From Canna indica (taxonomy: Eukaryota; Streptophyta; Magnoliopsida; Zingiberales; Cannaceae): 64,000 bases of DNA. Shown piece by piece: positions 23,491 to 35,155 of this stretch (positions are counted from its first letter, which is position 1; each line of letters opens with the position of its first letter). The notes under the pieces are model-generated. The model made no database searches, was not told the DNA's origin, and saw nothing but the letters and a program-made list of their open reading frames with translations. The translations under genes and the position numbers were made by a program. The DNA lies in NCBI GenBank assembly GCA_034359265.1, contig CP136890.1:52128501-52192500 (forward strand), written 5' to 3'.

Positions 23491-25030
23491 CCTAATCCAT
23501 CCACCGTTCCCCCACCTGATCTGGCCACCATCCCCTCACCTCCGGCTACCATCCCTCTGCCACCCTCAGTAGATCTAAGACCATCGTCTTCCAGACGTAG
23601 GCCACGAGGGCCTAATAGAATTCCCCCTCCGCCACCCGAGGGAGAATTGCGCAGAGCAGTTAGTGTGCGCGAAAGATGGTAAGTATATCCATTAATTATT
23701 TTGTATAATTTATTTATAATTAAAAATATCATAATATGAATTTATATTTGGTGCAGATTTGAGCAGGAGGACGTCCCCCGCACAATAGCGGGGACGATCC
23801 AAAAGTTTATGCACGGGGTGAGGCCTATGGTCTCACGTGCCCCGTGATCATATTAATTTATTGTGGCGAGTGTTCTTGGTAAGTATATTTATTAAATTAA
23901 TGTTAATGTTAAATATTGATTAGTAATAATAAATTATTTTTTTGCGGGCTCATTATACATGGCCGAAGGACCACATCACTTTTGTTGAGGATGCATGGGA
24001 GCGTGTTGCCCGCGCTCGCTATAATGGGCTGCTTAAGCAGGCCCGTCAGACCGTGATGAGATGGCCGGGGGCCACACATATAGGGCAACTTCGGGGATAC
24101 GCTCCCGAGTGGATTCTTGGCCATGTGTGGGACCAGCTCCTTGAGCAGTGGGCCACGCCTGAGTGGCAGGAGGTCTCCAGACTGCGTCGAGAAACCGCAT
24201 GTTCGGGGGGGGGGGGGGGGGGAGGGGGGACGGCACAGGGGCGCGCCACACTGGTGGCTCCGTGTCTTTTGCGGTTCATGAGCGTTGTATGGTATGTATA
24301 ATTTAGTTATTTTTAATTAAATTATATTTTGTGTATAATGATACTAATGTATTTGTTTTCTAATATAAGACGTGCGTGGCGGAGGACGACACCGTCCAAC
24401 GCCCATCGATGATGGAGATGTTTGAGCGCACTCATCGTCGTCGACGAGGAGCAGGGGACTACATAGATAGCAGAGCCTCGATCATAATCGTAAGTATTTA
24501 TGTCTATTTGATTTACACAATATTTATTTATAGTTTATAAATATATAAAATATAAACACGTGTAGGAAACATACACGAGGATTGTAATTGAGCATGGAGG
24601 CACACCGGAGGAGTTAGACGCAGCAGCTTGGGTGGAGGCCACAGGTGGCTGGGAGCACGGCCATGTTTATGACTTTGCAGACAATGGCCATGCACGCGTC
24701 GTGCTCGGGACACTTGAGGCATCGACCTCTCCAGCTCCGGGTGAGCGGCCCTCGACATCCCGGGCGCAGGACCAGGGCCGGATAGCGGCCTTTGAGTCAG
24801 GGCACACCCAGCAGAGACAGGCGATGGAGGAGCAGAGGCTGGCGATGGAGGAGCAGAGACAGATGAATGAAAAGTTAAGACAGACGATGCAGAACATGCA
24901 GGCACTCCTCAATCAAATTGCGTCTCACTTTGGCCTTTTACCGATGATGTCGCAGCCGTCGTCCTCCTCGACCCAATCGACGCTCCCGACCCATTTGCTG
25001 TCGACTCCACCGCCTCCACCGCAGCCGTGA
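23491..25030 (+). pseudogene. CACTA-1 second gene (plant transposase-24 type), spliced, damaged
   Basis: Exons inferred from the CACTA-2 homologue and gt/ag sites: to 23678 (RRRPRGPNRIPPPPPEGE), 23757-23878, about 23947-24291, 24370-24489, and 24566-25030. The last has GTPEELDAAAWVEATGGWEH and a Gln/Met-rich coiled-coil-like stretch (RQAMEEQRLAMEEQRQMNEK), ending in Pro-rich sequence. This order fits the Ptta/En/Spm plant transposase family that binds element ends (TnpA-like role). Damage: the acceptor before exon 3 reads gcgg rather than gcag, and an 18-base G run replaces a short Gly stretch in exon 3. Confidence 0.75.
24205..24222. repeat. 18-base G homopolymer in CACTA-1 exon 3
   Basis: Eighteen G, then a and six more G. 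CACTA-2 has tcggggggagca at the same place (63790), so the run expanded by slippage or is mis-assembled. Confidence 0.9.
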
Positions 25031-26951
25031 GATTTTGGTTTATTATATTTTGTTTATATTTTGATACTTGTTTGTATACAGATAGTTGTTTATATACTTA
25101 TGGTTGTATATATATGATATTTTGATAATTTTTTACCTCCAATTTGAGGCTTAGATTGATGATATTTTTTAAAAACTTATATGTTTGGTTTCAAATGCAT
25201 GTGTATGATATTTTCTGATTGTAATCTGTGATTGAAAATAGATTGTAATCTATAAATATCATTGTATACAAGAATTTACAAATTTTTTATTTTTTTCAAT
25301 TACAGGATATACCTTTAGCCACAGCTTTACTCACGGTCGACCGTCACTAAGCCATGGCTGAAAGCTTATCGTAAATGGTTGATGGCATGGGCAACACCAA
25401 ATATCATGATTGCTAATAGTATCACTGATGGCCCGAAGCCGTGGCTGATGTGTTTGTATCAGTGACAGCCGCCTACAACCATCACTGATGTGTTTAAATT
25501 AGCGACAGCGCCTGCGATTGTCGTTGATGATTAGTTGTGACGGTTGGGAGAGGTCGTCACAACTTATCTGAGACACGCACATCAGTAAAACATTCTGCCA
25601 TGGCTAACGCCGTTCATGATAGTTGTCACCGACGGTTCATACACGGCTTGAACCGTCGATGATGACAACAATTCTAGTAGTGATGATAGGAAAGATGTTT
25701 CCTATAGGAACGAATGCGCGAGGAAGGAGTTCCTCGATAACCCTAAATTTGTAGGGCATCCATAAATTATTGGGATTGACACATGATAATATTTTATGTA
25801 GTTGATTAAATTTAATTATGAATTAAATATTAAATCAACTACTTGACTGGGAATGTATTTAACTATTTATTAAATATAATTTGATTTTGAATCAAATATA
25901 CATGGTGGGAAATTTAGTTTCTAACCATAAGCCTAACCAATTAATTGGGAATTAATTTATTTGGATAAATCCTAATTAATAAGAATTTGATTTATGGAGA
26001 TGAATAATAAAATTAATAGATATATGATTTATGAGGATAAATCATAATTCTATTAATTGAATTATTTAGATAAATATCTTTCCTATTGTTTAGGGGATTA
26101 GTTTATTTAGATAATAATCATTCTTGTTTATAGGCTCTTAATTTATGGAGATAAATTAAAATTTATATTTAATTGGATTTAATTAATTTCAAATTAATTA
26201 TGAAACCAATAAAATCTAAATTATTTTTGGAGGCAAACTCCGAAATTTTGAATTCCAGGGAGAGAGTTTTTAGGGGGGCGGGTCTACTCATGTAGCCACC
26301 CCCCTCTCTATATATAGTGGTCGTACAACCTATAGGGAGGGGGTTAGTTAATTAGTTCTTCATCTTCTTGGATAAGATTAAGGACTTGATTCTTTAGAGG
26401 CTTCTTGAAGAGAAAGGCTCCAAAGAACTCATCCTCCTCTCCATTGGTGGCCGGCCATCTACATCCTCCTTCCCCGATTTTCACGAAGCCAAATTGAAGG
26501 TGTTCTCTTCTTTGGTGTGCTGCAATCTTCATCTTCTTGGAGAAGTCCAAGAGGACAGTGAGGGATCTTCACATTTTCTCATTCGTTCCGGTGTTTTTTC
26601 ATCCTCTCTCCTTCCCTTTTTGGTGCTCGGTTCTTGGTGGAAGGGCCAGCCTTGCCTTGGTGCATTTCGGGATTGAGAAAGCCTCTCCGTTGAGCCACAA
26701 CGAGCCCCGGTGTTCGCTGCCCCTATTGTTGCGAGGTGCTTGGTGTGGACTATCGTTGGAGGACGTGCATGTGTGCGTCTCAAGACGGGGATAGGATCAG
26801 CCATACCAACCGCAGTTTGAGGTATACCTTCTCCTTCTTTTCCGATGTTGAATTCCTTAATATTGCTAAAGTAGATCGTTGTTTTCGGGATGGTTTTAAT
26901 TTTTTAAATTGCTATTTCTGCTGTGTTTCTTATTCAATTCTCATCCCAACA

Positions 26952-28080
26952 AATGGTGACTGTACCCTTGAAGGAAATAGATCTAGAGACAACTGCTACA
27001 AAATTGCCTATTCATCTATTTGTCTTTCAGCTCTCTCTTCTCACATTAATCTGTGGCATCGACGATTATGTCATGTTAATTACAGAGATCTGAAGAAGCT
27101 TGTAAATGCTGAAGCTGTCAGGGGTATTCCTAAACTTTCAGGAGAACCAAAAGTTGTATATTGTGCTTGTTAGTAGGGAAAACAGACTAGGTAGTCTCAT
27201 TAGGAGTTACAACTGGTAGCTACTTCTAAACCTCTTGAGCTTCTTCACTCGGATGTGATAGGTCCCATGCAGGTTTAAAGTATTGGTGGTAAAAAATATG
27301 TCCTTGTCTGTGTAGATGATTTCTCACTTTTTACTTGGACAGAGTTCCTAAAAGAAAAGTTCAATGCTTTTAACATTTTTAAGTCTCTATGTTTGAGACT
27401 TCAGAATGAGTAAGAACTCCCTATTCTAAAGGTGATCAGAATAAGGAGTGATCATGAAAGAGAATTTGATAACATTTCTTTCTCTGAATTTTTTGCTCCT
27501 AAGACTCCTCAACAGAATGTATACTTGAAAGGAAGAACCGTACTGTTTAGGAGATGGCTCGAGTTATGCTTAATTCTAAGTAGATATTTGGAAGATTTTG
27601 GGCTGAATCCATCAACATAGCTTGCTACATCATAAATCGAGCTTATCTCAAACCAAAATCTACTAAAACTCCTTATGAATTGTGGAAAGGTAGAAAATCT
27701 AACCTAATATATTTTCATATTTTTGGTAGCAGGTGCTATGTTCTAAATGATAGGGAACACCTTGGAAAAATGCAAAGCAAAAGTGATGAAGCCATATTTC
27801 ATGGCTATTCCAAAAATAGCAAGGCATACCATGTCTACAACAAATGCACTCAAATTATGATGGAATCACAAAACGTGAAGGTTGATGACTCTTAAACATA
27901 CCAGACCCTGCTGACTGATGAGAAGGCAGTCTCAATTGCTGATAAGACTACCCAGAACTCTTCCAAGGCCACTGAACAGTTAGTTGAAACTGCTAACTCA
28001 ACTAACCATGAGATTGATACTAAAGTGGAAGATGAAGAGGATGACTCAAGAGTTGAAAAGTCTGCAAAATCTCTCAAGAA
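26952..28080 (+). pseudogene. Copia-1 pre-integrase and integrase domains
   Basis: Resumes the Copia-1 pol after element E. The segment begins NGDCTLEGNRSRDNCYKIAY and INLWHRRLCHVNYRDLKKLV, the zinc-binding pre-integrase region. The core follows at 27290-27540 (VGKKYVLVCVDDFS-like, then VIRIRSDHEREFDN, where the usual Asp-Asn-Gly-Gly is altered) and the C-terminal part at 27680-27895 (HIFGSRCYVLNDREHLGKMQ, GYSKNSKAYHVYN). Stops at 27171 and 27619 and frameshifts break it. 27900-28250 is the linker to reverse transcriptase. Confidence 0.8.
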
Positions 28081-28249
28081 TCATCCTCTACTAAATGTAA
28101 TTGGAGATGTACATGATGGAGTTAAGACCAGAAATAAATCCAAGAAAAATCACCAACTGTTGAAACTAAAAATGTCAAGGAAGCCTTGAAGGATGAATAT
28201 TAGATCTCTGCTATGCAAGAAGAGTTACAATAGTTTGTCCAAAATGATG

Positions 28250-29000
28250 TTTGGGAACTTGTCTCAAGACTAGAAAATATCAATGTTATTAGAACTAAAT
28301 GGGTGTTTAAGAACAAGACTGATGAAGTTAGAAATATTGTAAGAAATAAAGCCTGTCATCTTGCTCAAGGCTTCATTCAAATTGAAGGTCTGGACTATGA
28401 TGAAACCTTCACACCAGTTGCAAGATTGGAATCCATTAGGTTACTTCTAGCCTTTTCATGTAGTATGAAATTCAAACTATTTCAGATGGATGTTAAGACT
28501 GTCTTCCTCAATGGATTTCTCAATGAAGAAGTCTATGTTGAACAACTTAAAGGATTTGAAGACCCTGCTCCTCCATATCATGTGTATAGATTGAAGAAAG
28601 TTTTATATGGTCTTAAATAGGCTCCTAGAACTTGGTATGATGAGAGACTCACCCAGTTCCTGCTTTTGAAAACCTAAAAAAGAGGAAAAGCATATCAGAC
28701 CTTGTTCATTAAATGAAGGGAGTCTCAACTAGTAATAGTTCAAATTGATGTTGATGATATAATTTTTGGTTCAACCTTTGAAGCTTATACTAAATAATTT
28801 GTGAATGATATGAAATCTGAATTTGAAATGAGCATGGTTGGGGAAATGAGTTATTTTCTTAGCCTTCAAGTAAAGCAATCTAAAGAGGGAATTTTTATCT
28901 CTTAGAGTAAGTATGCAAGAAATTTTATTCACAAATTTGGTCTAGACAATTCTAAGGCAGTTATAACTCCTATCTCTACTCATGAAAAACTGAGTAAAGA
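28250..29000 (+). pseudogene. Copia-1 reverse transcriptase
   Basis: Legible as ARLESIRLLLAFSC, DVKTVFLNGFLNEEVYVEQ and KVLYGLK, followed by a stop at 28618. The catalytic YVDD motif reads DVDD (28753-28764, in VQIDVDDIIFGS), so the Tyr is lost as well. Further stops occur at 28677 and 28796. The role in a live copy would be copying element RNA to DNA; this copy is dead. Confidence 0.85.
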
Positions 29001-29690
29001 TGATGAAGACAAGAGCATTGATCCTAATCTTTACAGAAGTATGATTGGCAGTTTATTGTATCTGACTACTAGCAGACCTAACTTGTGTTTCAGTGTTGGA
29101 TTGTGTGCCAAATATCAAGCTAATCCGAAGGAGTCTCACCTACATGCAGTTAAAAGGATTCTCAAATATGTTAAAGGTACTTTGGATTTCGGTCTTTGGT
29201 ATTCTATTGATTCTAAATCCTGTCTAGTAGGATATACAGATGCAGACTGGGCTGGAAATATTGATGACAGAAAAAGTACCTCAGCTGGCTGCTTCTATAT
29301 TAGAACAAATTTGGTGGCTTGGTTAAGTAAAAAGTAAAACTCTATTTCTCTTTCTTCAACAGAAGCAGAATACTTGGCAGCAGGCAGTTGCAGCACACAA
29401 CTTATTCGGATGAGAAATATGTTACTTGATTATGGTTTCAAACATGACGAAATGATTCTATATTGTGATAATACGAGTGCTATAAATATCTCAAAAAACC
29501 TTGTTATGCATTTTCGAACTAAACATATTGATATTCATTTTCATTACATCAGGGAGGTAGTCGATAGAAAGGAGTTGCAATTGGAATACATTCCTATAGA
29601 TAAACAAGTTTCAAATATCTTTACAAAGGCATTAAGTGGAGAGAAATTTGAGCAGTTGAGATCTGCTCTAGGACTGTGTGTCATGTGACG
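29001..29690 (+). pseudogene. Copia-1 RNase H domain
   Basis: Two open stretches separated by one stop at 29336. MIGSLLYLTTSRPNLCFSVG begins it; GYTDADWAGNIDDRKSTSAG carries the first catalytic Asp; then EAEYLAAGS, LYCDNTSAINISKN and RTKHIDIHFHYIREVVDRKE, ending FTKALSGEKFEQLRSALGLC. The domain order and the catalytic D-E-D set look intact apart from the stop. It closes the conserved copia polyprotein. Confidence 0.88.
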
Positions 29691-30037
29691 CTATTTTTAT
29701 GGGAGAGTGGAATATTTGAAGAGTATTTCAATTAAGTTTCCACTTACCTTGTTCATTGAAGGTTTATTCTCCCTCATTATTGTTTTCGGCAAGCGTTTTG
29801 TAACTTCAATTCTCGGCTAGAGGCATTTTATTCTCCCTCATTATTGCACATTGATTTTTTTTTAACCTGATTTCGGTGAGAGGCTGTTATTTATGAGGAT
29901 TCGAACATATGAGATTTATGTCTTCAATTATGTTATCTTGGCGTTGCAACTCGAATCAATGTCTTGAAAAATAACCGACAGTTTCACTCTTCATTTGTCC
30001 TCTTGTCTACCTCTCATCTATTTAATCAAAGGTTTCA

Positions 30038-30816
30038 ATGATGGGCAGTAAAATTAGCAAGATGAGTTTCGAGAAAAAAATGACTGCTTCCTTGGCAAAG
30101 GAAATGGTATTTTCAAATCCTTATGAGAAAATAGAAACACCTATTCCAGTTCTATCTACTCATAAAATATCTCCACCTTCTACCTCTCAAGGTCAAAATC
30201 TGAAAAATAAATCACGGAGAAGATTTGCTGACCATCATCTAAGAAGTAATGGTAGAGGTATAGTATCTAAAATCCTCAAATTCCTTTCTAAATTTCCTGG
30301 TCCTAAGGGGGAGGAATTATCTTCTGAGGGGGAGGGTAAAGATGAAGTCAATATTTCTTGTGGCTCTGTATTTTAATGATGATTCCTCTAAAAAAAATAG
30401 TAGATATTGGTGCTATTTTTGCTGATGAAGAGCTTGGTTCAATTCCAGGAAAGACAAAATCTCCGTTGTTTTCTCTGGTTCTTAAGACTAAGACAGTCAT
30501 AGTTGAAACTATATCTAAGGCAGTTAAAACTCCTGATGCAAGACTTGAAACAGTCACTGTATAATCTGTTGCTGATGTAACTTCAACTCTTGTATCCAAA
30601 GCCTTGGACCTCTATCCGACTCCTTCATCCACAACCGAAATAGCTATTCATGATGACCTATTTAAGACACAAGTGTCCTTGGCTCAGCTACACCTGCAGG
30701 TAATCTCTATTGAGAAAAAGATTCTTGAATATTTCATAGCTAGTTCTGCAGGTACTACATCTCTGTCTTTCGGAAGGGTTTCTGGTTTGTCCAGTCCAGA
30801 CTGCTCTAAGTGAATG
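30038..30816 (+). pseudogene. Extra coding-like region after RNase H in Copia-1
   Basis: Coding-like sequence between pol and the 3' LTR. Frame 1 (30038-30376) reads MMGSKISKMSFEKKMTASLA and then Lys/Ser-rich sequence; frame 2 (about 30373-30813) has IVDIGAIFADEELGSIPGKT, one stop at 30562, and a later VSLAQLHLQVISIEKKILEY helix-like stretch. I see no signal peptide or membrane segment, and no homologue comes to mind. SIRE/Maximus elements are known for an additional 3' frame, which is the best precedent; host-sequence capture is the alternative. Confidence 0.45.
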
Positions 30817-31152
30817 TTTTTTCTCCTTTGGCTTATTAGGCCAAAATGGGGGAGAAAAATGGGGTGTCTTTGAATAAATGGGGTAAAGTGTGGTCTGTTT
30901 GGTATGGTTGACTTCTATCTTGTTTGGCTGAGTCTGGTATGTTGTCTGGTTGTATTTTTTCTTGTCTATGACTAGTGGTTGACTGTGACTCTGTGATGGT
31001 TGTGACTCTATGATGGCTGGAAATTTTCTCTGAATTGTTAAATCTTGACAATTAGTGTGCTTGTCTGTGAATCTACTCTCTTGTTATTGTTAGTTGTCTT
31101 TTTAAAATTGATTATGACAGGTTGTTTTGCCAAATAAGCCAAATGGTGAGAA
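30817..31152 (+). other. Copia-1 3' untranslated region and purine tract
   Basis: Non-coding, T/G-rich; contains ccaaaatgggggagaaaaatgggg at about 30841 (a purine-rich run that may be an alternative tract) and the actual tract aaatggtgagaa just before the 3' LTR at 31153. Confidence 0.55.
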
Positions 31153-32095
31153 TACTAGTGTTGGTTTTTTGTATTTTGGCTATATTTGGCAAAAGTATTT
31201 CAGTATGATCTTAGTCTTAACTATGAGGAACTCTGCATATATTGAAGACAGACTCAACTGCTCCAGCAACCTATGGTTTTCTTGTGAAAGATAGAGCGCA
31301 GAAAGATGACTTTTTGTCTCCTACAGAGATAATGACTCTTGGTATGCTTCATTAATGATGATTCTCTTTGTTGTCTTTAAGATCTTTTAATCATCATTAA
31401 TTCTTTATTTGCCCAAATATCGGCTTTAAATATTTTCGGGGCGTTACTCTTTGTTCTTTACGATCTTTAAGAGTTATGTGTTGTCTATTTGTTTTGAATC
31501 GATGACTATTGGTTGTTAAACTGATGGGTTCATTAAACACATAGTTATGAACAGCATTGATTCAGATCTTTCAATTGTCACATATAAATTCAGATGAAAA
31601 TATCTGATCTGCAACTCTCCATATGCGAACACTATGTTGCCAATTATTTAGAGGAATTGAGACTGCTGAGTGCAGAAAGACAACAATCTACATTTCTTAT
31701 CTTCAGGAAAAGATTGGCTTCGGGTGGATAACTCACTACAACACAAGGTTGTGTGGAGGACGAAACTCTATGGCTGGGATGTCATAGAGAGTCAAGTTGG
31801 TATTTACTTGTAATAGCAAATAGTTTTTTGTTATTTCCAATTCATTGTAGTATTGTAGTCGAATTTCGAGTGTGAAATCTAGATGACTTATTTTGTACAT
31901 ATAGAGAGTGGATTGGGTATCTGTCTGTTGAGTGTCTCACAGATTATGTGACTGGTTTGTCAGTGAACTTCATAAACAAACCTCTTGTGTTTGCGTGTGT
32001 TCTTTTATTTTGATTCTTACTTTGATTCTAGTAGCAGTTGCAACTTCCTATTCAACTGCCCTCAACAAAAGTTCCCTTAGAGACATATACTGTCA
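31153..32095 (+). mobile_element. Copia-1 3' LTR
   Basis: 943 bp, begins tactagtgttgg, ends atactgtca, followed by the tagcc duplication. In the first 90 bp compared by eye there are about four or five differences from the 5' LTR. Confidence 0.85.
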
Positions 32096-32100
32096 TAGCC

Positions 32101-32656
32101 GATAACCCGGGTACACGTCCACGCGCCCCAAATCAACCCTCTCTTGGTTCCATCATCTCGACTCTATGTTTTATCACCCAATTTACATTTTAGCTATTAC
32201 TAAGTAATTTCAGCATTTAAACTCAAAATTTTCAGCATGTATAACCATTCCCTCTTCTCTACAGTCGCCTACTCCATGCTTTAGGGGTAGTCGTTCCCAA
32301 GGGCTGTCACAAGCCAAATAAAACACCGAAAGAGTAAAATTTTGGATTTTTCCAAGCATACTTAACCGTGACCATGGCAATAAAGAAATCACTCCAAAAG
32401 TGGAAGGGAAGAACCCACTCACACTACATTATCATTTTCTTCCGTAGGCAACACAAAGAACATACAATAAGCATATCTAGCACTTAAATATGCAGTTAAT
32501 AAATGATCATATGTACCGATGCTGGTGTGCGCAAGCTCTATAGCTCAATCTTGTGAAATAGGACACACCCTATACCGACATATTAACAAATGCATATACG
32601 GTACTCTATGCCCGAATGATGTAATCTGAACCTAACCACATGCTCTGATACCACTT
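32101..32656 (-). mobile_element. Gypsy-2 sequence resuming after Copia-1, with leader
   Basis: Continuation of the tract interrupted at 10620, then the leader adjoining the 5' LTR. Non-coding. The initiator tRNA-Met primer site (minus strand) is at its right edge. Confidence 0.6.
32642..32653 (-). other. Gypsy-2 primer-binding site
   Basis: gctctgatacca, i.e. tggtatcagagc on the minus strand, three bases from the tgtcacg LTR edge at 32657. Confidence 0.88.
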
Positions 32657-35150
32657 TGTCACGACCCCAAAACTGGGTCATGCGACCGGCCAGAGTGTGG
32701 ACACACACTCCGAAGCCTAAACCATGCAATCACACTTAACCATGCAATATAACCAATTCAAGATACCAAATATGCGCATTTATCATTGTAATAGCAACTC
32801 AGTAACAATTTAAGTAAAAGCTACATAACCAAGTACCAAAACCACATAAGTTCAAATAACTACAAGTCTTTGTTAAACTATAGGGTTCCACGAGACCGCC
32901 ACCGGAGTCCGCCACCACCAACCGCGACGTACCTCTATGATCACGCCCTGCAAAATAGTATTCATAAAAGAATGGTGAGTTCAAACAACTCAGTGAGTGG
33001 TCGTCTCGACCATCACCAAGCCAAACCATATAAATAAATATTGCAATAATTAACTCTGTGCTCGAATGACATATATAATCATGGTACATATTACATTAGT
33101 AACTCGTGCGCTACGCGCACCACACAGCTTGACTCTGCCCATTTAGAGCAGTCCTCTAGTTACCGCCTACAACTCACGACGTGCTCGCTAGGCTAGCCAC
33201 CCTAGTAAACTTCCCAACTCGGGCTCACTGAGCTAGGAAGACCCTCTAGCCTGAGGGCCTACAACTCGATCGGGGAAGGCCCTCCGACCCATGCCACTCG
33301 GGTCAGTCGTCGACGTGTCTCACCAACGTAAGGCTTGACCCACAATCACTCGTGTCTGAGGCGCACACTTGGCCCATCCGGCCCAATATCAACTCGATCG
33401 CGATGTGCACCACTCGGCCCATCTGGACCAATATCAACTCGTGCGCGATGCGCACCACTTAGCCCATCCGGCCCAATATCAATACCATGTTCATCTAGGG
33501 AATAGCCCTTGTAATGAAGTAGATTAGTCGGGTAATTATGACTTAATTCACATTTCTTGGTGCACCTTAGGTAGCACCCACTCGGCCCAATTAAGTTACT
33601 CATCGCCATGTACCCTCCACAACTACCTCATAATTGTCTTATCAGTTCTTCTATTCAAGAACCTAACACCAACACCTGTGATGGTCGTCGCGTAGCGGAA
33701 CACTATGTTTTATCGAGCAGTTTCTGCACAACGTACACACTCATCGTTGGAAGTCTCATATGAACTTATAGAATTTCTCGGACAATGATACAAAGTATCA
33801 CATCTATCCAAGGATTCCGAAGTTTAGTGGAACGAACTAAACTCCTCAGTTTTCTTACTTTCCTAGGTCTCGCAAAAATTCGGTCCGCATCAGGGATTTC
33901 AACTCTTCTACGGGCAACTTTTCCAAATGTTCCACTCGAGGGCTTATACCCTCATCCCAAACATGGAAGTGTTCAAATAACCCACTGTTCACAAGGTAAA
34001 ACCACTACAATTATAGCAAGTCGGGAAGTGTCGCACCAGACTCATAACCCGACTCATTCAATAACCAATATGACAATTCCAGCCTACCTAACCAATCTAT
34101 TTTCTATTTGTACACTACTGTTCATGTCATAATAATGTATTCAAAGCTCACAGAATATGGTGTACATAAAGATCGATAGGTTATTTTGATATTTTACAAA
34201 CTGTGTTAATATCTACAAGGCAAAATAATTCGAGCATACACTTAACGAAAATTCCAGCAAACCATGATAACTTTCATCATATGAAGATTAGCTATACTTA
34301 ACATCTAAATCACGGAAACATGGCAACATATCATGAAGTAAAAGCTTATCTTTTTGCCTTTTAAGGGTACCCTACACCCTTAGGGTCACTCGGCCACACT
34401 AGCCACAACTAAATGAGATTTAAGCATGATATAATACATGAAATTCTCGAAATTAATTAGTAATAAAAATGAAAATAATTAACAAACATCAATATTGAGT
34501 TCTCCTATTAGGGCGACCCTCCCTAGGGTTTGGGGGCATGCCCTAGGACCCTTCCAAACCCTAAGGGGCCTACAATCCCCAATCTACACATACAACATGG
34601 GGGATCAAAATATAACTTGCAAGAAAAATACATGGATTCGACCCCAATTTCAAGATCAACACATGACAGCCCCTATTCATGCTCTCTTGGGATTTTTAGG
34701 GAATATCCACTCACCTGGGATTGGTTTAGGGACAAGGAAGATGATGGAGAAGCCCCGTGTTGTATCCAATCCGACGACGCCTCGATCCTCCAACCGATTC
34801 CTCCGATTCATCCCCTCTCTCTCCCACTTCCCTTGGTTGGTGTGCGCTCCTTCTTGGAGTCGTGCACCCCATGGCAGGTGAGAATTATAATTTTAAATTT
34901 TTAATTGCCCAAATTATCTATTTGCCCCTCATCACTTTACTCGAACCGACTTGCTCCAAACGAGTCTGATTTGAACCCTTCTCGCACCCTCGGACTCGGC
35001 TCGAACCCAACTTAGACTTAATACAATAATTAATTCTAAATTTAAGTAATTTAGATTGAGCAAGGGTCTCACCTCAATTCGCGTCCAACCGCGATTAACT
35101 CTGCATGCGCCGTTACGCGCTGCGCTTATCCCGTTGAACACATGGACTTT
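32657..35150 (-). mobile_element. Gypsy-2 right (5') LTR, truncated at its outer end
   Basis: Starts tgtcacgacccc and follows the left LTR (2899-7274) closely, without the solo LTR and MITE. Similarity fades at about 35135-35155, around ttaggaaacc, and the expected gggtgttaca terminus and target duplication are absent, so the outer end is lost. The frames at 33785-34132 and 34495-34904 mirror non-coding LTR sequence in the other copy and are not genes. Confidence 0.75.
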
Positions 35151-35155
35151 AGGAA

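Larger units (their letters stand above)
21271..25682 (+). mobile_element. CACTA-1: internally deleted En/Spm transposon, TSD atg
   Basis: Ends cactactagaat... and ...attctagtagtg are inverted, and a perfect 3-bp duplication atg flanks it (21268-21270, 25683-25685). Length 4412 bp. Layout: sub-terminal ccacgg/gccgtgg-like motifs, a 5' exon-like region (from 21679), the 26-bp repeat array, the long fold-back, a truncated tnpD (22839-23490) and a spliced second gene to 25030. Most of the transposase is deleted, so it can only move with help from another copy. Confidence 0.95.
13291..26951 (+). mobile_element. Element E: degraded Ty1/copia element nested in Copia-1
   Basis: A plus-strand copia with a rearranged 5' LTR (13291-14764), leader and gag start (to ~15480), a very degraded reverse transcriptase/RNase H (18728-20100) and a 3' LTR (20117-26951, about 2.4 kb without CACTA-1). 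A 3-kb non-autonomous LTR element is inserted in the middle. A third LTR of the family lies on the minus strand at 40283-52221. No clean target duplication. Confidence 0.8.
20117..26951 (+). mobile_element. Element E 3' LTR, carrying CACTA-1
   Basis: Begins tgaaaggaatagtgc right after the purine tract and ends ttctcatcccaaca; about 2420 bp once CACTA-1 and its duplication (4415 bp) are removed. The minus-strand relative at 40283-52221 shows the same order uninterrupted at the CACTA-1 site. The 25790-26240 portion is very AT-rich. Short frames inside are not genes. Confidence 0.85.
10621..32095 (+). mobile_element. Copia-1, Ty1/copia element (SIRE/Maximus-like), split by element E; TSD tagcc
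   Basis: Two LTRs (10621-11576 and 31153-32095) in direct orientation are flanked by the identical 5-bp duplication tagcc (10616-10620, 32096-32100). Inside are a primer site, gag, pol and an extra 3' region. Removing element E leaves about 7.8 kb. The lineage guess rests on the two-knuckle Gag with IQCFECEGFGH and the coding-like stretch after RNase H. Protease and the start of integrase are largely missing at the E junction. All reading frames are broken. Confidence 0.88.

Noticed and set aside
24046..24279. Minus-strand frames with poly-Pro
   Set aside because: They are produced by the 18-base G run and are shadows of exon 3.
34495..34904. Overlapping 128- and 124-codon frames
   Set aside because: They are inside an LTR, are matched by differently framed sequence in the other LTR copy (6306-6743), and show no domain.
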